NCBI GenBank assembly: GCA_029777935.1
Contig: JAKORH010000399.1
Span: forward strand, 1 to 16,886
Direction: 5' to 3'
Length of the DNA stretch: 16,886 nucleotides
Origin: Pseudomonadota bacterium
GTDB lineage: Bacteria; Pseudomonadota; Gammaproteobacteria; Burkholderiales; Burkholderiaceae
Of this stretch, positions 7,691 to 14,557 are shown one piece after another. The notes beneath the pieces are model-generated. The model had not been told where the DNA came from. It worked only from the letters and a program-made list of their open reading frames with translations, and ran no database searches. Made by a program: the position numbers and the translations under genes. Position 1 is the stretch's first letter, and every line of letters begins with the position of its first letter.

Positions 7691-9007
7691 CTACTTCGAA
7701 ATCATCCCCGGCACGGCCGTGATCAGCCATGGGAAGGCGATCAGCACGCCCATCACCGCGGTCTCGCAGACGATGAAAGGCAGCGCGGCGCGGTACACGT
7801 GCGTCAGCGTGGTGCCCGCGGGCGCCACGCCCTTGACGACGAACAGCACCAGCCCGAACGGTGGCGTGATGGTCGCCATCTCCATGTTCAGCAGCATGAT
7901 CGCGCCGAACCACAGCGGCGACAGGCCGAGCGCCTTGACGATCGGGAAGAAGATCGGAATCGTCAGCATCATGATGGACAGCGGCTCCATGAAGCAGCCC
8001 ATCACCATCAGCACTGCCTGCATCGCGACCACCAGCCAGATCGGCGGCAGCGGCAACGAGGTCGCCATCTCGACCAGGCCGCCGGAGGCGCCGGTGAACG
8101 CGAGGATCTGCGAGAACGCGGTCGAGCCGGTGATGATCATCAGCATCATCACCGTGACGCCGAGCGTGGCCTTCAGTGATTCGATCAGCATCCTGCGGTT
8201 CAGTCCGCGGTATGCCCATGCGAGCACGAAGCAGCCCAGCGCGCCGGCCGCGGCCGATTCGGTCGCGGTGGCCACGCCCAGGAACATCAGGCCGACGACG
8301 AGGAACACCACGACGACCAGCGGCAGCCCGTACAGCAGCGTGTTGCGCAGTCGCCGCGCCAGCGGCACCTTCGGCAGGTCGTACGCCGGCGCGAGCGATG
8401 GCGTGATCCGGCAGCGGATCACGATGTAGGCGATGAAGGCGATCGCCGTCAGGATTCCGGGCACGATGATCACGACCAGGAAATCGCCGACCGACAGATT
8501 GGCGATTGCCGCCAGCAGTACCGCCAGCGCGGAAGGCGGAATCAGGATCGCCAGCCCGCCCGACCCCAGGATCGGTCCGAGCGACATCGAGCGGTGATAA
8601 CCGCGCTTCTCCATCTCGGGTACCAGCAGCGACGCCAGCATCGCCGCGCCCGCCATCGCGGAGCCCGTCAGCGTGGCGAATAGCGTGCCGCCGCCGACCG
8701 CCATCACGGCGAGCCGCCCCGGCAGGCGGCCGATCCACGAGTCGAGCACGTCCATCAGCCGCCCCGCGATGCCGGAGCGGAACATCAGTTCGCCCATCAG
8801 CACGAACAGCGGCACCGGCAGCAGCGCGAAGGTCGTGACCGAGTCGTACACCGACATCACGAGCTGCCCGAGGCCGACGGCGCCGTTCCAGTAGAAATAT
8901 GCCCCGACGACATTGACGGCGAGGAACGCGAACGCGATCGGCACGCCGATCGCCATCAGCGTCAGCAGCGCGCCGAAGATGATCGCCAGCGTGGTCGCCC
9001 AGTCCAC
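7691..9007 (-). CDS. dctM: TRAP transporter large permease (DctM family)
   Basis: A 438-residue integral membrane protein with about a dozen hydrophobic helices, of normal DctM length. It is the sodium-coupled transport subunit of a tripartite ATP-independent periplasmic transporter in the inner membrane. Family patterns include the N-terminal GALLTLMAIGVPIAFAFL, GSAMAGAAMLASLLVPEMEKRGYHRSMS, GPILGSGGLAILIPPSA and the late GCFMEPLSIMMLTIPIF...LWFGAIMLLNMEMATITPPFGL. The start is the GTG at 9007 (MDWATTLAIIFG), three bases after the dctQ stop; the next in-frame ATG would cut into the first membrane helix. It works with the small permease and binding protein encoded upstream on the same strand. 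Confidence 0.95.
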   Translation of the reverse strand: MDWATTLAIIFGALLTLMAIGVPIAFAFLAVNVVGAYFYWNGAVGLGQLVMSVYDSVTTFALLPVPLFVLMGELMFRSGIAGRLMDVLDSWIGRLPGRLAVMAVGGGTLFATLTGSAMAGAAMLASLLVPEMEKRGYHRSMSLGPILGSGGLAILIPPSALAVLLAAIANLSVGDFLVVIIVPGILTAIAFIAYIVIRCRITPSLAPAYDLPKVPLARRLRNTLLYGLPLVVVVFLVVGLMFLGVATATESAAAGALGCFVLAWAYRGLNRRMLIESLKATLGVTVMMLMIITGSTAFSQILAFTGASGGLVEMATSLPLPPIWLVVAMQAVLMVMGCFMEPLSIMMLTIPIFFPIVKALGLSPLWFGAIMLLNMEMATITPPFGLVLFVVKGVAPAGTTLTHVYRAALPFIVCETAVMGVLIAFPWLITAVPGMISK

Positions 9008-9010
9008 GCG

Positions 9011-9505
9011 TCACCTGGGCACGAGCGTGCGCTGCCACAGCGCGACGAAGCGCTGCAGGAAGCGCAGCGCCAGCAGCGTCGAGCCGAGCGGAATCACCAG
9101 CAGCACGATCCAGGTGGGAAACTCCAGGATCGTCGGCTTGAACAGCCCGCGCCGGTGCGCATCGAGCGTGACGAGCACGCCGAACACCGTCAGCACGACG
9201 GATACGACGCAGCCGATCGCCTCGCTTACGAGCGCGAGCCGGCGCTTCCATGCGGGGTTCAGCGCATTGGTCAGCAGGTCCACGCGCACGTGACCGTCCT
9301 GCCGCATCAGCCACGCGCTGCCGAAGAAGGTCACGTACAGCAGGCCGTATTCGCTAAACTCGACCACCCACACCTGCGGGCGCGCGAAGAACGTGCGCAG
9401 CACGATCTCGGTGCACACGGCGCCGATGATCAGGATCAGCACGAAAATGCCAAGCCCGGCGAGCACGTTCTCGACGCGTGTCAGCCAGCGGTCTAGGGAC
9501 GCCAT
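9011..9505 (-). CDS. dctQ: TRAP transporter small permease (DctQ family)
   Basis: A 164-residue protein with four predicted membrane segments (about 14-36, 50-66, 90-115 and 130-155), the standard DctQ layout. The recognisable FFGSAWLMRQDGHVRVDLL block after the second helix is typical. It pairs with the DctM permease, whose gene starts three bases after this stop. The ATG at 9505 has no clear Shine-Dalgarno sequence, and the gene is separated from dctP by a 188-bp spacer filled with a REP-like element. This suggests that the periplasmic binding protein is made in excess over the permease subunits, as is usual for such systems. Confidence 0.93.
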   Translation of the reverse strand: MASLDRWLTRVENVLAGLGIFVLILIIGAVCTEIVLRTFFARPQVWVVEFSEYGLLYVTFFGSAWLMRQDGHVRVDLLTNALNPAWKRRLALVSEAIGCVVSVVLTVFGVLVTLDAHRRGLFKPTILEFPTWIVLLVIPLGSTLLALRFLQRFVALWQRTLVPR

Positions 9506-9527
9506 TACAAGTCGAGAAGCAAGGCCT

Positions 9528-9679
9528 CCCTCACCCTAACCCTCTCCCCGTGATCGGGGAGAGGGAACACTCCCTCTCCCACATTAGTGGGGCGGAGGCG
9601 GGGTTTCGCGAAGCGGATGCTTCGCGCCGCCGAAGCGACGGGCGCCTGCAAGCGCCCGGCTCGGGGCCCGGGGTGAGGG
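9528..9679. repeat. REP-like hairpin element b (between dctP and dctQ)
   Basis: A 152-bp element bounded by CCCTCACCC and GGGTGAGGG. It contains three perfect hairpins: CCCTCTCCCCG/CGGGGAGAGGG with a TGAT loop (9540-9565), CGCGAAGC/GCTTCGCG with a GGAT loop (9607-9626) and GGGCGC/GCGCCC (9640-9657). It is the longest of the four copies because of the two extra inner hairpins. It may protect the dctP message from 3' decay and so set the binding-protein to permease ratio. No U-tract is seen, so a classical terminator is not supported. Confidence 0.85.
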
Positions 9680-9693
9680 TCAACTCGCATCGC

Positions 9694-10665
9694 TCAGTTC
9701 CCGGTCAGCCTCCTCAGCTCGCCAACAATGTCCGGCACCTTGGTCGCGAGGTTGTCCCATTCGACCTTGTACGCGGTGTCGACGTAGCGCTTGTTCTCGG
9801 CGTCGGAAAACCTGATCTTCTGCACGCCGGCCTTCTCCAGCAGCGCCCACTCCTCGGCCTCGGCCTTCTGGTAGTGCTCTACCATCTTCGGCTCGAACGC
9901 TGCAGTCACGCGCTCGATCTCCTGGCGCACGTCGGCGGGCAGCGCCTTCCACTTGTCGAGGTTCATGATGATCACGATGTTGTTGCTGGCATAGAAGGGC
10001 AGGTCGATCAGGTACTTCGCCGTCTTTATCCAGCCGCGCTCGCGCGGGCCCGCCATCGGCCAGCCGAAGCCGCTCACCGTGCCGCCTTCCAGCGCAGTGT
10101 AGGTTTCGCTCTCGGGAATCGTGACCGGCACGATGCCGAGCGCCTGCATGAAGCGGTCGTACAGCGCCGAGGTGCGCATCTTCTGCCCCTTCAGCCCGTC
10201 GATGTTCGTCACCCTGGTCGACGTCCACAGGTAGAACGGCGACCACAGTGCGCGGCCGATGTAGCGCACGTTGATCCGCTCGTGGCGCTTGACCATGAAG
10301 TCGTACAGCCCGCCGGGCGCGCGTTCCTCGCTCACGCTCTTGCGTGACAGGATCAGCGCGCCGCCCTCCGGGAACGTGCTCTGGTAGTAGGCGGTCGGGT
10401 TGAAGGCGATGTCGATCACGCCCTTGCCGACCGCGTCGGCCTGCTGCAGTCCCGGAATCACCTCCGGCCCGCCGACGTAGTTGACGTGCAGCTTGCCCTT
10501 CAGCGCCGCGTTGATCTCGTTGACCCATACCTGGGTCTGCGCCATCAGCGGATGCGTCTTCGGAATGAACGCGACCGCGCGCAGTGTCACTTCCTGCGCC
10601 GCGGCCGGCAGCGCCAGCAGCAACGCCGCCGCGGCCGCAACCGAATACCGGACTGCCCTGATCAT
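9694..10665 (-). CDS. dctP: TRAP transporter substrate-binding protein (DctP family)
   Basis: A 323-residue periplasmic solute receptor. A signal peptide is clear: MIRAVRY, a hydrophobic core of Ala and Leu to residue ~20, and an AAAQ cleavage region near 23-24. The conserved arginine that binds the substrate carboxylate in DctP proteins is probably R164 in GLKGQKMRTSALYDRF. The ETYTALEGGTVSGFGWP block (187-203) matches the ligand-lining region. The substrate is therefore expected to be an organic acid, though its identity cannot be read from sequence. The ATG at 10665 is chosen over an upstream start because it gives a clean signal peptide and follows AAAGGGGAGA. It is the first gene of the leftward set and is divergent from the GntR regulator. 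Confidence 0.95.
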   Translation of the reverse strand: MIRAVRYSVAAAAALLLALPAAAQEVTLRAVAFIPKTHPLMAQTQVWVNEINAALKGKLHVNYVGGPEVIPGLQQADAVGKGVIDIAFNPTAYYQSTFPEGGALILSRKSVSEERAPGGLYDFMVKRHERINVRYIGRALWSPFYLWTSTRVTNIDGLKGQKMRTSALYDRFMQALGIVPVTIPESETYTALEGGTVSGFGWPMAGPRERGWIKTAKYLIDLPFYASNNIVIIMNLDKWKALPADVRQEIERVTAAFEPKMVEHYQKAEAEEWALLEKAGVQKIRFSDAENKRYVDTAYKVEWDNLATKVPDIVGELRRLTGN

Positions 10666-10840
10666 GTGAGTCTCCCCTTTCCTGTCGTTGTCCCGCGGCG
10701 TTCGCGAACCCGCCAACCGGCCACCCGCGGCGGCGGAAGCTTGCCACCAGTCAATTGGCCCCGGGTTTGATCTGTCTCATTTTCAGTGTATACAGCGTCC
10801 CGCATCCTGTCGACGCAATTCCGGATTCCTACCGGCTCCC
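10666..10840. promoter_or_regulatory. Divergent control region between dctP and the GntR regulator
   Basis: A 175-bp region from which both gene sets leave. A perfect 8-bp palindrome TGTATACA lies at 10787-10794 and has the GT-N2-AC core usual for GntR-family operators. For the rightward gene, TTGATC (10767-10772), 16 bp and TATACA (10789-10794) form a reasonable sigma-70 promoter overlapping the palindrome. Because the box is a palindrome, TATACA is also read on the minus strand and could act as a -10 for dctP, although no good -35 is visible there. The regulator probably binds here and controls both arms and itself. Confidence 0.6.
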
Positions 10841-11515
10841 TTGAACATCGCGCTGAAACCCGTCGAACGCCCGCTCGCTCTCGGCGAGCAGGTCTATCAC
10901 TCGCTGCGCACGCTGCTTCGAAGCGGCCAGATCCCGCACGGCCAGCCGCTGCAGGAAGTTCAGCTCGCGGAGCGGCTCGGCGTGTCGCGCACTCCCGTGC
11001 GGCAGGCGATGACGCGGCTGGCGAGCGAGGGCCTGCTGGTTTCCGACGGCCGAAGCTTCGTGGTGCCGAAGCTGACGCTGCGAGACGTGGACGACATCTA
11101 CGAGGTGCGCTTCTTGATCGAGCCGGCCGCGATCCGCAGCGTGGCGGCATTCGCCGCCGACAAGGCCGCGCGAGCGCCGCTCGAAGCGGCGCTCGCGGCC
11201 GCCGCCGCCGCACACAAGGCCGGCGACGCGGAAGCGTTCAGCGAGGCGCACCAGCGGTTCCGCGCGGCGTGGCTCGCGCTGGTGCCGAACCGCCGGCTGG
11301 TGCGGGCCGTCGAGCAGTACGCCGATCACCTGCAGCACATCCGCGCGCTGACGCTCGGCACGCCGCAGGTGCGCGCGATCGTGCTGAAGGGCTATCGCCG
11401 CGTCGCCTCGGCGCTCGCCGAAGGCGACGGCGACGCCGCCGTCGAGGCGATGACCGCGACGCTGACCGAGGCCAAGCGCGCCTTCATCGACGCGATGGGG
11501 CTGACGGAAAGCTGA
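10841..11515 (+). CDS. GntR-family transcriptional regulator with FCD ligand-binding domain
   Basis: A 224-residue FadR/VanR-type regulator. The winged helix-turn-helix is at about residues 10-75 (LGEQVYHSLRTLLRSGQI...LQEVQLAERLGVSRTPVRQAMTRLASEGLL). An all-helical FCD domain follows from DVDDIYEVRFLIEPAAI onward. The residues that normally bind a metal in FCD domains appear replaced: the FH of the first motif is FR, the EEH position is KGY, and the last His is Thr in MTATL. This points to metal-free ligand binding, as in FadR. The start is taken as TTG at 10841 because no ATG or GTG gives a complete N-terminus and the upstream frame is not conserved-looking; no strong Shine-Dalgarno is seen. 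A local repressor of both arms is inferred. Confidence 0.88.
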   Translation: MNIALKPVERPLALGEQVYHSLRTLLRSGQIPHGQPLQEVQLAERLGVSRTPVRQAMTRLASEGLLVSDGRSFVVPKLTLRDVDDIYEVRFLIEPAAIRSVAAFAADKAARAPLEAALAAAAAAHKAGDAEAFSEAHQRFRAAWLALVPNRRLVRAVEQYADHLQHIRALTLGTPQVRAIVLKGYRRVASALAEGDGDAAVEAMTATLTEAKRAFIDAMGLTES

Positions 11516-11544
11516 GCGCAGCGCGGCGGGAGGAGGAGAGAAAA

Positions 11545-12750
11545 ATGAACTACAGAGCCGAAATTCCGTACGGCGCTTACTGGAGCACGCCGTTCGCGCG
11601 CTGGCAAGGCAGCTTCGCCAACCTGCACTCGATCGAGTTCGCCGCGCACGTGGCACGCAATGAACTGGCGCGGCGCAGGATCGATCCGCGCGTGTTCGAC
11701 TACGGTGTGCTCGGCTTCTCGGTGCCGCAGCAGCATGCCTTCTACGGCCTGCCCTGGCTGACGGGCATGGTCGGCGCCAGGCAGGCCGGCGGGCCGACGC
11801 TGATGCAGGCGTGCGCCACCGGCGTGCGCACGTTGCTCGCGGCCACGCAGGAGGTCGAGGTCGGCATGGCGACGACCGCGCTGGTCGTCAACTGCGACCG
11901 CGTGTCCAACGGCCCGCACCTTTATTACCCCAACCCGCGCGGCCCCGGCGGCACCGGTACGGCCGAGGACTGGGTGATGGACAACTTCGGCTGCGACCCG
12001 CTGGGCCCGCACTCGATGCTGCAGACCGCAGAGAACGTCGCGGCCAAGCACGGCTTCGCCACCGCGCAACAGCACGAGGTGGTGCTGCTGCGCGAGCAGC
12101 AATACCGGCGAGCATTGGACAACGACTGCGCGTTCCTGAAGCGCTTCATCACGCTGCCGTTCGAGGTGCCCGCGCCGGGGTACAGGAAGACGGCCGGGAC
12201 GCTGGCGGCAGACGAGGGCGTGTCGCAATCGACGACCGAAGGACTGGCGAAGCTGAAGCCGGTGGCGGAAGGCGGCACCGTCACGTACGGCGGTCAGACA
12301 CATCCGGCCGATGGCAACGCCGCACTCATCGTCTGCACGCGCGAACGCGCGCGCGAACTGGCGACCGATCGCCGCATCGCGGTGCGGCTGCACGGATTCG
12401 GGCTGGCGCGCGCGCCGCTCGCCTACATGCCGGAGTCGACCGTGCCGGCCGCGCAGCGCGCGCTCGCGCAAGCGGGCCGCGGCGTGCAGCAAATGGACGC
12501 GATCAAGACCCACAACCCGTTCGCGGTCAACGATCTGTACTTCGCCAAGGAGACCGGCGTCGATCTGAAATCGATCAACAACTACGGCTGCTCGCTGGTG
12601 TGGGGCCATCCGCAGGCGCCGATGGGCACGCGCTCGATCATCGAACTGATCGAGGAACTCGCGCTGCGCGGCGGCGGCTGGGGGTTGTTCACCGGCTGCG
12701 CCGCCGGCGACACGGCGATGGCGGTCGTGCTGGAAGTCGGTGACGCGTAG
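11545..12750 (+). CDS. Thiolase-family acyl-CoA acetyltransferase, divergent subtype
   Basis: A 401-residue cytoplasmic thiolase-fold enzyme. The nucleophilic cysteine is C90 (MQACATGVR), the catalytic histidine H355 (WGHPQAP) and the second catalytic cysteine C385 (TGCAAGDTAMA), at normal spacing for the family. The usual Asn-Glu-Ala-Phe block is replaced by THNPFAVND with H323, as in some SCP2-type thiolases. It should cleave a 3-ketoacyl-CoA with CoA or run the reverse condensation. AGGAGGAGAG precedes the ATG by a few bases, 29 bp after the regulator gene, so the two are probably co-transcribed. With the CoA ligase downstream it fits activation and thiolysis of a beta-keto acid. A lipid-transfer or non-decarboxylating synthase role cannot be excluded. 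Confidence 0.85.
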   Translation: MNYRAEIPYGAYWSTPFARWQGSFANLHSIEFAAHVARNELARRRIDPRVFDYGVLGFSVPQQHAFYGLPWLTGMVGARQAGGPTLMQACATGVRTLLAATQEVEVGMATTALVVNCDRVSNGPHLYYPNPRGPGGTGTAEDWVMDNFGCDPLGPHSMLQTAENVAAKHGFATAQQHEVVLLREQQYRRALDNDCAFLKRFITLPFEVPAPGYRKTAGTLAADEGVSQSTTEGLAKLKPVAEGGTVTYGGQTHPADGNAALIVCTRERARELATDRRIAVRLHGFGLARAPLAYMPESTVPAAQRALAQAGRGVQQMDAIKTHNPFAVNDLYFAKETGVDLKSINNYGCSLVWGHPQAPMGTRSIIELIEELALRGGGWGLFTGCAAGDTAMAVVLEVGDA

Positions 12751-12755
12751 GCGGG

Positions 12756-12835
12756 CATGGCAGCAGGGATCCCCTCACCCCAACCCCTCTCACCCCATGG
12801 CAGCCGGGCTTCCCTCACCCCTACCCCTCTCCCGG
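12756..12835 (+). repeat. Tandem 40-bp duplication at the left end of REP element c
   Basis: Two head-to-tail copies start with CATGGCAGC at 12756 and at 12796. They share most positions, including CCTCACCCC and ACCCCTCTC, and differ at a handful of sites. The first copy lacks the rest of the hairpin element, so this looks like an aborted or duplicated left end of the REP-like element. Confidence 0.75.
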
Positions 12836-12889
12836 AGGGAGAGGGGCCTTTCCTCCCTCTCCCTCCGGGAGAGGGACCGAGGGTGAGGG
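12772..12889. repeat. REP-like hairpin element c (between thiolase and CoA ligase)
   Basis: Bounded by CCCTCACCC (12772) and GGGTGAGGG (12881-12889). It holds a CCCCTCTCCC/GGGAGAGGGG hairpin with a GGA loop (12824-12846) and a CCCTCTCCC/GGGAGAGGG hairpin to its right. The last 36 bp (12854-12889) are identical to the last 36 bp of element d at 14488-14523, which suggests recent copying or gene conversion between them. Confidence 0.85.
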
Positions 12890-12910
12890 CAACCAGGCTA
12901 TGAACCGGCG

Positions 12911-14419
12911 ATGAACATCTCCGACTGGATCACCGGTCACGCGCAGCGGACGCCGCACAAGGCGGCACTCCGCTTCGACGGCCGCGATCTGACCTACGCT
13001 GCTTTCTCGGAGCAGATCGAGCGGCTGGCCTCCGCGCTCGCCGCGTGCGGGATCAGCACGGGTCGCTGCGTTTCGTATCTAGGCCTGAACCGCCCCGAAG
13101 AACTCGCGCTGCTGTTCGCCTGCGCGCGGCTCGGCGCGTTGTTCATGCCGCTCAATTGGCGGCTGGCCGCGCCCGAGCATCGCGAGCGCCTGCTCGATTG
13201 CCCGCCGGCGGTGCTGGTGGTCGAGGACGGGTTCGTCGCGCAGACGTCGGCGTACGCCGACACGCTGCCGCCGATGACGCGCGTGGCGATCGGTGCAGCA
13301 CCGGAAGGCTGGATCTCTTACGAGGCGTTGCTCGCGCGGGCGAACGCGCCCGTGCGCGACTGCGCGATCACGCCGCAACAGCCGCTGCTCGTCTGCCACA
13401 CCTCGGGCTCGACCGGCCAGCCCAAGGGGGTGCTGCTCACACAAGGCGCGCTGATCACCAACGCCGCCAACAGCGTCGCGCTGCACGACATGACGGCGGA
13501 CGACCGCATCCTGACCAACCTGCCGCTGTTTCACGTCGGCGGGCTCAACAACCAGACCACGCCCGCGCTGCAGGCGGGTGCGACCGTTGTGCTGCACTCG
13601 AAGTTCGATCCGGCCGCGACCTTCGACGCGATCGAGCAGGAGCGCATCACGCTCACCGTGCTGGTGCCGACGCAATTGACGATGATGATGGCGCTGCCGC
13701 GCTGGAGCACGGCGGACTTCTCCAGCCTGCGCATGATCACCACCGGCTCGACGATCGTGCCCGAACACCTGATCCGCGCCGTGCACGCACGCGGCGTGCC
13801 GCTGGTGCAGATCTACGGCCTGACCGAAACCTGCCCGATCGCCGCCTACCTGCGTCCCGAGGATGCGATCCGCAAGGCCGGCTCGACCGGCAAGGCCGCG
13901 CCGTACTGCGAACTGCGCGTGGTCGACGGCGACGACCGCGATGTCGCGCCGGGCGCACGCGGCGAGATCCTGGTCCGCGGCGACAACGTGATGGCCGGCT
14001 ACTGGAAGCAGCCGCAGGCCACGGCCGCCGCGCTCGCCAGCGGCTGGTTCCACAGCGGCGACATCGGCCACTTCGACGCCGACGGCTTCCTGTGGGTCGA
14101 CGGCCGCGCGAAGGAAATGATCATCTCCGGCGGCGAGAACATCGCGCCGGCCGAGATCGAGAACGTGCTGCTCGAATGTCCCGACGTGGCCGAGGTCGCG
14201 GTGGTCGGCCGGCCCGACGCGAACTGGGGCGAAGTCGTGGTCGCGGTCGTCGCGCCGAAGGACGGCCGAGCACTGACCTCCGAGCGCCTGCTGTCGATGC
14301 TCGACGGCCGCATCGCGCGCTACAAGCATCCGCGCCAGGTGCTGGTCGTCGGCGAACTGCCGAAGACGGCGCTGGGCAAGGTGCGGAAGGAAGACGTGAG
14401 GCGGTTGGTGGCGGAGTAG
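12911..14419 (+). CDS. AMP-forming acyl-CoA synthetase (ANL superfamily)
   Basis: A 502-residue class I adenylate-forming enzyme that activates a carboxylic acid to its CoA thioester through an acyl-AMP. The ATP-binding loop is TSGSTGQPKG (164-173). YGLTET is at 302-307 and SGDIGHFDADGFLWVDGR at 382-399. The hinge region KEMIISGGENIAPAEIE lies at 401-417 and the catalytic lysine is K490 in PKTALGK. Length and the LFHVGGLN block (206-213) fit medium-chain or aryl acid ligases (FadD13 or feruloyl-CoA ligase-like), not the ~650-residue acetoacetyl-CoA synthetase. The start at 12911 is used because the ATG at 12900 runs into a stop at once. It lies between the thiolase and the second hyuA-like gene, separated from each by a REP-like element. 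The acid it uses is unknown. Confidence 0.93.
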   Translation: MNISDWITGHAQRTPHKAALRFDGRDLTYAAFSEQIERLASALAACGISTGRCVSYLGLNRPEELALLFACARLGALFMPLNWRLAAPEHRERLLDCPPAVLVVEDGFVAQTSAYADTLPPMTRVAIGAAPEGWISYEALLARANAPVRDCAITPQQPLLVCHTSGSTGQPKGVLLTQGALITNAANSVALHDMTADDRILTNLPLFHVGGLNNQTTPALQAGATVVLHSKFDPAATFDAIEQERITLTVLVPTQLTMMMALPRWSTADFSSLRMITTGSTIVPEHLIRAVHARGVPLVQIYGLTETCPIAAYLRPEDAIRKAGSTGKAAPYCELRVVDGDDRDVAPGARGEILVRGDNVMAGYWKQPQATAAALASGWFHSGDIGHFDADGFLWVDGRAKEMIISGGENIAPAEIENVLLECPDVAEVAVVGRPDANWGEVVVAVVAPKDGRALTSERLLSMLDGRIARYKHPRQVLVVGELPKTALGKVRKEDVRRLVAE

Positions 14420-14445
14420 GGGGGGGGATGAATCGGCCGCGCTGG

Positions 14446-14523
14446 CCCTCACCCCAACCCCTCTCCCGCAGGGAGAGGGGCACTTCATCCCTCTCCCTCC
14501 GGGAGAGGGACCGAGGGTGAGGG
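14446..14523. repeat. REP-like hairpin element d (between CoA ligase and second hyuA)
   Basis: A 78-bp, compact copy bounded by CCCTCACCC and GGGTGAGGG with two hairpins: CCCCTCTCCC/GGGAGAGGGG and CCCTCTCCC/GGGAGAGGG. Its right 36 bp match element c exactly. An eight-base G run follows the ligase stop just upstream (14420-14427). Confidence 0.85.
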
Positions 14524-14557
14524 ATACGGACGCGTCAACGGGAAGGAACCCGAAGCA

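Noticed and set aside
9540..9565. Strong hairpin after dctP considered as an intrinsic terminator
   Set aside because: No run of T residues follows the stem on either strand, and the hairpin is part of a repeated element; dctQ and dctM downstream need the same transcript or a promoter that I do not see.
14420..14427. Eight-base G run right after the CoA ligase stop, considered as a phase-variable tract or frameshift site
   Set aside because: It lies in the non-coding gap next to a REP-like element, with no promoter or start codon of a real gene whose frame or spacing it would alter.
7582..14523. The repeated CCCTCACCC units considered as a CRISPR array
   Set aside because: The copies are kilobases apart, differ in length and are palindromic end to end, with no regular repeat-spacer layout and no cas gene.
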